Assembly (NCBI GenBank): GCA_900316285.1
Contig: ONCG01000004.1
Coordinates: 62,001-126,000, forward strand
Length of the DNA: 64,000 nucleotides
From: an uncultured Prevotellaceae bacterium
GTDB lineage: Bacteria; Bacteroidota; Bacteroidia; Bacteroidales; Bacteroidaceae
Reading direction: 5' to 3'
Shown here: positions 60,673-64,000 of the stretch, piece by piece
Numbering within the stretch: the first letter of the stretch is position 1
Layout: every line of letters starts with the position of its first letter
Notes under the pieces: generated by a model
Database searches by the model: none
What the model was told of the DNA's origin: nothing
Seen by the model: the letters and a program-made list of their open reading frames with translations, nothing else
Program-made: the position numbers and the translations under genes

Positions 60673-60848
60673 GTTCTAGAGTAACGCTCCGTAAGTTCTA
60701 GAGCTATGCTTTTGGGGCCTAGGAGCTATGCTTTTGGAGTCTGAGAGCTATGCTTTTGGAGTCTGGGAGCTATGCTTTTGGAGCCTGAGAGCAATGCTTT
60801 CCGCGTTTAGGGACTATGCGTTTCGTGTCTGGGAGTTATGCTTTTCGA
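60673..60848. repeat. 22-bp palindromic tandem array 3 (8 units)
   Basis: Eight consecutive units of exactly 22 bases, most with core GAGCTATGCTTTTGG. Unlike arrays 1 and 2 it lies between two divergent genes, in the 1002-base gap 60539-61540, which also holds two hairpins and two pyrimidine-rich tracts. Confidence 0.87.
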
Positions 60849-60943
60849 TGTGGCTAGCATATTCCGACTGGCTAAGGTTGTCCTATTACATTATTTCTTT
60901 GATTAAAATTTTAAAATTAAGCCGCTGCCGCTGCCTATATATT

Positions 60944-61078
60944 AGCATTAGCGGTTCGCTAATGCTTACAGCAGCTATGCTGCTTATTCTTATCTTTATC
61001 CTTATCTTTATCCTTATCCTTATCTTTATCCTTATCTTTATCCTTATCTTTATCCTTATTATGTATTACCAAAAATGC
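60944..61078. repeat. Composite module, copy 1: hairpin, hexamer tract, conserved 18-mer
   Basis: AGCATTAGCG-GTT-CGCTAATGCT (60944-60966) is a perfect hairpin, followed by the palindrome AGCAGC-TAT-GCTGCT (60970-60984). About 12 hexamers of TTATCC/TTATCT follow (60985-61060), then ATGTATTACCAAAAATGC (61061-61078). The same order of parts recurs at 61195-61344. Confidence 0.7.
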
Positions 61079-61194
61079 GATCGTATAAAATCGTATATTT
61101 CTCTTTAGCAAAATGTTTGTAGTTTGTGATGATTTTGTTTCGATTCATAGTAAATCTTATTCATAATAAATCCTCCTCCTTCTCCTCCTCCTGA

Positions 61195-61344
61195 CTGTTA
61201 GCGATCGCTAACAGAAGAAGAGGAGGAAGAATATTTATATTCTTACTCCCTTTCATTTTCTTTTTCTTTTTCATTTTCTCTTTCATTTTCATTTTCCTTT
61301 TCTTTTTTATTTTCCTTTTCTTTTTTATGCATTGCCAAAAATGC
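61195..61344. repeat. Composite module, copy 2: palindrome, pyrimidine tract, conserved 18-mer
   Basis: CTGTTAGCGATCGCTAACAG (61195-61214) is a perfect 20-base palindrome flanked by CTCCTCC-rich and GAGGAGG-rich strands that also pair. A C/T-only-like tract of CATTTTC/CTTTTTC units follows (about 61238-61326), then ATGCATTGCCAAAAATGC (61327-61344), which matches the 18-mer of copy 1 at 16 of 18 positions. Confidence 0.7.
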
Positions 61345-61505
61345 CGCTGCATGCAATTGCATACTAACAAGTGGATGAATCTCACTATTTTGGGGGATGC
61401 ATTGAACGGGAATTCTATTATTTGCAATGATTCTACTCATATCTAGGTATGTATTTTAAGGCAAAATCATCATAAATATGGATTGGTAGATTGAAATATT
61501 TGTTG

Positions 61506-61513
61506 TACCTTTG
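61506..61513 (+). promoter_or_regulatory. -7 box of the M28 peptidase gene
   Basis: TACCTTTG, 27 bases before the ATG at 61541. The open frame extends upstream to a codon inside this box, so the ATG is preferred. Confidence 0.6.
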
Positions 61514-61540
61514 CACTCGAAATTTGAAAAAGCAAGATTC

Positions 61541-62842
61541 ATGAGAAATTATTTGCTGATATTATCTTTGGCTTTCGCACTCGCTTCGCAGACACACGCT
61601 CAAAGTCTGCGGACCGATGATCGCAGTACGGCTATGCGGCTCGACGACATGCGACAAGCAGTGGAATACCTCGCTTCGCAAGAGCTTGGTGGCCGATATC
61701 CCGGCACTCGCGGCGACACGCTTGCTTCGAAATTCATTGTCGGCAAGCTGCGCGGCCTGAAGCTGAAACCCATTGTGCGTGGTAAGAAGAAGGTGGGCTT
61801 CTATCACAATTTCACCTACGGAAAGACGGAGAAGCGCACCACACATAACATCATCGCTGTGCTTCCGGGAACCGACAAGCAGCTGAGGAACGAATACATC
61901 GTCGTAGGTTCGCATTACGACCATCTGGGCATGGGTGGCAAGGACTCTGGCTCTCGCCGTCCCGACACGTTGGGCGTTCATCCAGGTGCCGACGACAATG
62001 CAAGTGGAGATGCCGTGGTGCTTGAGCTGGCGAAGTATTTTAAAAAGGTGCGCTCGCCACGAAGCATCATCTTCGCCTTCTTCGGTGCTGAGGAACAAGG
62101 GTTGGTGGGCTCGAAGTTCTTCCTTGACTGGATGAAGCATGCCGACCGGCAACGCATCAACCTCCCCGGCGACCTCAAGCGAATTGTTGCGATGGTGAAT
62201 CTGGACATGGTGGGGCGAATGCGCAACAATGCCATGAGTGTGTCGGGAACGGGCACGAGCAGCACGTTTAAGGAGATGGTGGAGAATGTGGCCGAACAGA
62301 CCGGACTGCACGTCAGTTGCATTCCAGATGGCTATGGTCCCAGCGACCAGGCATCGTTCGTGGCTGCCGATATTCCTGTGCTCTTCCTCACGACCGGTGG
62401 CCACATGGAGTATCACACCCCAGCCGACGTGCCTTCAACCTTGAATTACGATGGCATGCAGCAGACCTTCGATTTCACGCAAAAGCTGATCACCCGTCTG
62501 GCAGCTATGCCTCAGGCACCCGATTACATCAACGTGCCAAGCAGTCAGAAGATGAGTCACGCGAAGTTTAAGGTGACGCTGGGTCTGATGCCCGATGTCA
62601 TGGGAGCAAGCGATATTCCCGGTCTTCGTGCCGATATCGTTGTTGCAGGAAAGCCCGCTCACGAGGCCGGCATCCGTAGTGGCGACATCATTCAGGAAAT
62701 CGATGGCAAGCCTGTCAAAGACATTAATGAATACATGGAGCGCCTTGCTGAGCTGAAGGCTGGCACCACCATTCCCGTGAAGGTTCTGCGCGACGAAAAG
62801 ACGATTGTTTTCCAAGTACATTTAACACCTCCCGTGAGATGA
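61541..62842 (+). CDS. M28 zinc aminopeptidase with C-terminal PDZ domain
   Basis: A 433-residue exported peptidase: signal peptide MRNYLLILSLAFALASQTHA. The M28 domain has zinc ligands in GSHYDHLGMGG (His), HPGADDNASGDAV (Asp) and GAEEQGLVGS (Glu pair), plus GGHMEYHTPAD (His) near residue 295. A PDZ domain (about 345-430: GVMPDVMG-like region, then AHEAGIRSGDIIQEIDGKPV) binds C-terminal peptides. It removes N-terminal amino acids in the periplasm. The membrane-protein gene overlaps its stop by 4 bases. Confidence 0.92.
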   Translation: MRNYLLILSLAFALASQTHAQSLRTDDRSTAMRLDDMRQAVEYLASQELGGRYPGTRGDTLASKFIVGKLRGLKLKPIVRGKKKVGFYHNFTYGKTEKRTTHNIIAVLPGTDKQLRNEYIVVGSHYDHLGMGGKDSGSRRPDTLGVHPGADDNASGDAVVLELAKYFKKVRSPRSIIFAFFGAEEQGLVGSKFFLDWMKHADRQRINLPGDLKRIVAMVNLDMVGRMRNNAMSVSGTGTSSTFKEMVENVAEQTGLHVSCIPDGYGPSDQASFVAADIPVLFLTTGGHMEYHTPADVPSTLNYDGMQQTFDFTQKLITRLAAMPQAPDYINVPSSQKMSHAKFKVTLGLMPDVMGASDIPGLRADIVVAGKPAHEAGIRSGDIIQEIDGKPVKDINEYMERLAELKAGTTIPVKVLRDEKTIVFQVHLTPPVR

Positions 62843-63630
62843 AGAAATTCCTATATTGGCTATTGGCCGTAGTCATTACATTGGCTTTGAGCATTTACCA
62901 GCGCGTCACCGGTCCCACGCATCCCAAACGAGTGATGGTCGAGTTGCGTGGCGATAGCTATCAGCTGAAGCTGCCCAGAAGCGGTGTGCAGAAAGATGAA
63001 ATCGTGAAGCTGAAAGGTCTTCCCGCTGACGCCGAGGCACAGTTGCACTATCGTCAATATCCTACGGCAAACGACTTTACCTCTGCCGATTTCTTGTGGA
63101 AGGACAGCGTGTTGCAAGCCGCCTTGCCCGTTCAGCCTGTCGCAGGAAAGTTGCAATATTACCTCACCGTCGACGGAAAGGATTATCTTGCCGAAGAACC
63201 CGTCGTCATACGCTTTCGCAACGATGTCCCTGCCGGCATCTTGATTCCTCATATCTTGCTGATGTTTGCCGCCATGCTGTTTGCCGTTTATACGCTTATG
63301 CTGGTCATCACGCGAAAGGAATACAAGCGGTGGCTGCTGATTACCATTGCTACGCTGTTTGTCGGAGGCTTCATCTTAGGCCCACTCGTGCAGCATGCAG
63401 CATTTGGACCTTGGTGGACGGGATTTCCTTATGGCACCGACCTGACAGACAATAAGACGTTGCTGTCGTTCTTGTTCTTCTTGGCGGCTCTCTTAACGCT
63501 CAAGTGGAAGCATAATCGATGGATGGTCGCCGTGGCGGTTTTGTTCATGATTGTCATCTTCAGCATTCCTCACAGCGCCTACGGGTCGGAGTATGACTAC
63601 GAGAATCAACAACTGAGTACAGCGCAATAA
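62839..63630 (+). CDS. Membrane protein of unknown function
   Basis: A 263-residue protein with an N-terminal membrane segment (residues 4-21), a soluble periplasmic beta-rich domain (about 25-130), then four hydrophobic helices at about 134-155, 165-185, 205-222 and 230-247. I do not recognise the family. The 4-base overlap (ATGA) with the M28 peptidase gene implies translational coupling and perhaps a shared role at the envelope. Confidence 0.75.
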   Translation: MKKFLYWLLAVVITLALSIYQRVTGPTHPKRVMVELRGDSYQLKLPRSGVQKDEIVKLKGLPADAEAQLHYRQYPTANDFTSADFLWKDSVLQAALPVQPVAGKLQYYLTVDGKDYLAEEPVVIRFRNDVPAGILIPHILLMFAAMLFAVYTLMLVITRKEYKRWLLITIATLFVGGFILGPLVQHAAFGPWWTGFPYGTDLTDNKTLLSFLFFLAALLTLKWKHNRWMVAVAVLFMIVIFSIPHSAYGSEYDYENQQLSTAQ

Positions 63631-63671
63631 CACAACTATACTAGACAATAAGTAATTATTTAATCAAATTT

Positions 63672-64000
63672 ATGAAGTTTATGAAAATCAACAATTTTCT
63701 GAAAGTGATGATGGCCGCAGTTGCCATCGTGATTGGTGTTAGTTCATGCGATAGCGACGACGACGAATCCACCGTAGCTGTTGCCGATGAGGTGGTAGGT
63801 TCCTATACTGGTGAAGAGACTATCGTCATCATGGGAGATCCCGAAGACGACACCGCTACATTCAATTTCGTTAAGTCCTCCGACTCAAGCATCGATATGA
63901 TTATTCCTCAGTCGGGAGAAGGCATGATGGTCATTCCGGCACTCACGGTGAAGAACATCCCACTGAAGAAGTATAACAATGGTGCCTCTGGAACGCTCGA
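63672..64000 (+). CDS. Lipoprotein, possibly calycin-like (partial, runs off the window)
   Basis: The first 109 residues are visible. MKFMKINNFLKVMMAAVAIV leads to a lipobox GVSSCDSDDD (Cys at about residue 27), followed by an acidic linker. VVGSYTGEETIVIMGDPEDD and ALTVKNIPLKKYNNG recall small calycin-like lipoproteins of Bacteroidales. The domain call is tentative because the end is missing. Confidence 0.6.
   Translation, partial: MKFMKINNFLKVMMAAVAIVIGVSSCDSDDDESTVAVADEVVGSYTGEETIVIMGDPEDDTATFNFVKSSDSSIDMIIPQSGEGMMVIPALTVKNIPLKKYNNGASGTL

Noticed and set aside
60985-61060. Phase-variation switch by a hexamer microsatellite in a gene
   Set aside because: The tract is intergenic, and changes of 6 bases would not shift a frame; an effect on spacing remains possible and is covered in the findings.
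60728-61108. Plus-strand open frame of 126 codons through array 3 and the TTATCY tract
   Set aside because: It is made of repeat translations (a low-complexity Ile/Phe/Leu run), with no promoter and no family.
61161-61427. Minus-strand Lys-rich open frame of 88 codons
   Set aside because: It is a translation of the pyrimidine tract; the composition is low-complexity and no start signal is visible.
1-64000. tRNA, rRNA or riboswitch genes
   Set aside because: No cloverleaf, rRNA segment or known riboswitch core was recognised in the gaps by eye; a covariance-model scan would be needed to exclude small RNAs.

Overview
The window looks like chromosomal DNA from a Bacteroidales bacterium, most likely a Prevotella-type gut or rumen species, at roughly 50% G+C. 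The evidence is consistent. Promoters have the Bacteroidetes -7 box TAnnTTTG, with almost no Shine-Dalgarno sequences. The ribosomal cluster carries the Bacteroidetes-only DUF4295 gene. Two DUF4861 proteins, a BspA-type surface protein, dockerin-tailed secreted proteins and a GldB-like lipoprotein are also present. I see no rRNA, tRNA, CRISPR, phage or intact insertion sequence. About 46 protein genes cover most of the window.

Layout: 50-703 ribosomal genes rpmB-rpmG-DUF4295. 994-5844 a MORN-repeat protein, a YhcH-family protein, a glycogen branching enzyme and a membrane protein. 6014-8730 (minus) phosphofructokinase and tagaturonate reductase, separated by a MITE-like element. 9190-12621 a large multidomain secreted protein with a dockerin. 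13254-15735 (minus) an HPPK-like / M64 peptidase / TPR operon. 15811-16704 a LysM glucosaminidase. 16986-18461 a C4-dicarboxylate transporter. 18627-21862 hisG-hisD-hisC. 22000-23211 an MltF-type lytic transglycosylase. 24036-29598 (minus) a phosphodiesterase-uxuA-GH8-uxuB run with a divergent AraC-type regulator. 30273-36155 DPP III, an AlkD-like protein, fur, purA and hisS. 36152-37120 an SGNH acetylesterase with a cut-off pectin methylesterase tail. 37421-37978 reverse rubrerythrin. 38244-46206 a divergent pair: a TPR-membrane-AraC regulator and a 1957-residue BspA-type surface protein. 46370-52480 two DUF4861 proteins, a GldB-like lipoprotein and a DPP IV. 52527-60538 a set for arylpyruvate oxidation: iorA, iorB, an aminotransferase, a thioesterase, an ADP-forming acyl-CoA synthetase and an AMP-forming acyl-CoA ligase. 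61541 to the end an M28 peptidase with PDZ, a membrane protein and the start of a lipoprotein.

How the genes fit together: uxuA, uxuB, uxaB and the GH8 enzyme fit breakdown of xylan and uronic-acid glycans. The SGNH esterase and DUF4861 proteins point to pectin. The ior/ACD set fits fermentation of aromatic amino acids with ATP gain. DPP III, DPP IV, M28 and M64 fit a peptide-using lifestyle.

The most unusual finding is the C-terminus of the BspA-type surface protein, about 195 residues after its dockerin. It is clearly related to domains 2 and 3 of elongation factor Tu, with no GTPase domain. The second is a set of three intergenic arrays of diverged palindromic units held at an almost exact 22-bp period (14, 9 and 8 units). 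The intergenic DNA also holds two families of nested-palindrome elements, one with 5 copies showing compensating base changes. Other items are a duplicated palindrome/pyrimidine-tract module at 60.9-61.35 kb, a perfect 25-bp inverted repeat at 13.0-13.2 kb, and a 26-bp duplication at the hisG-hisD junction.
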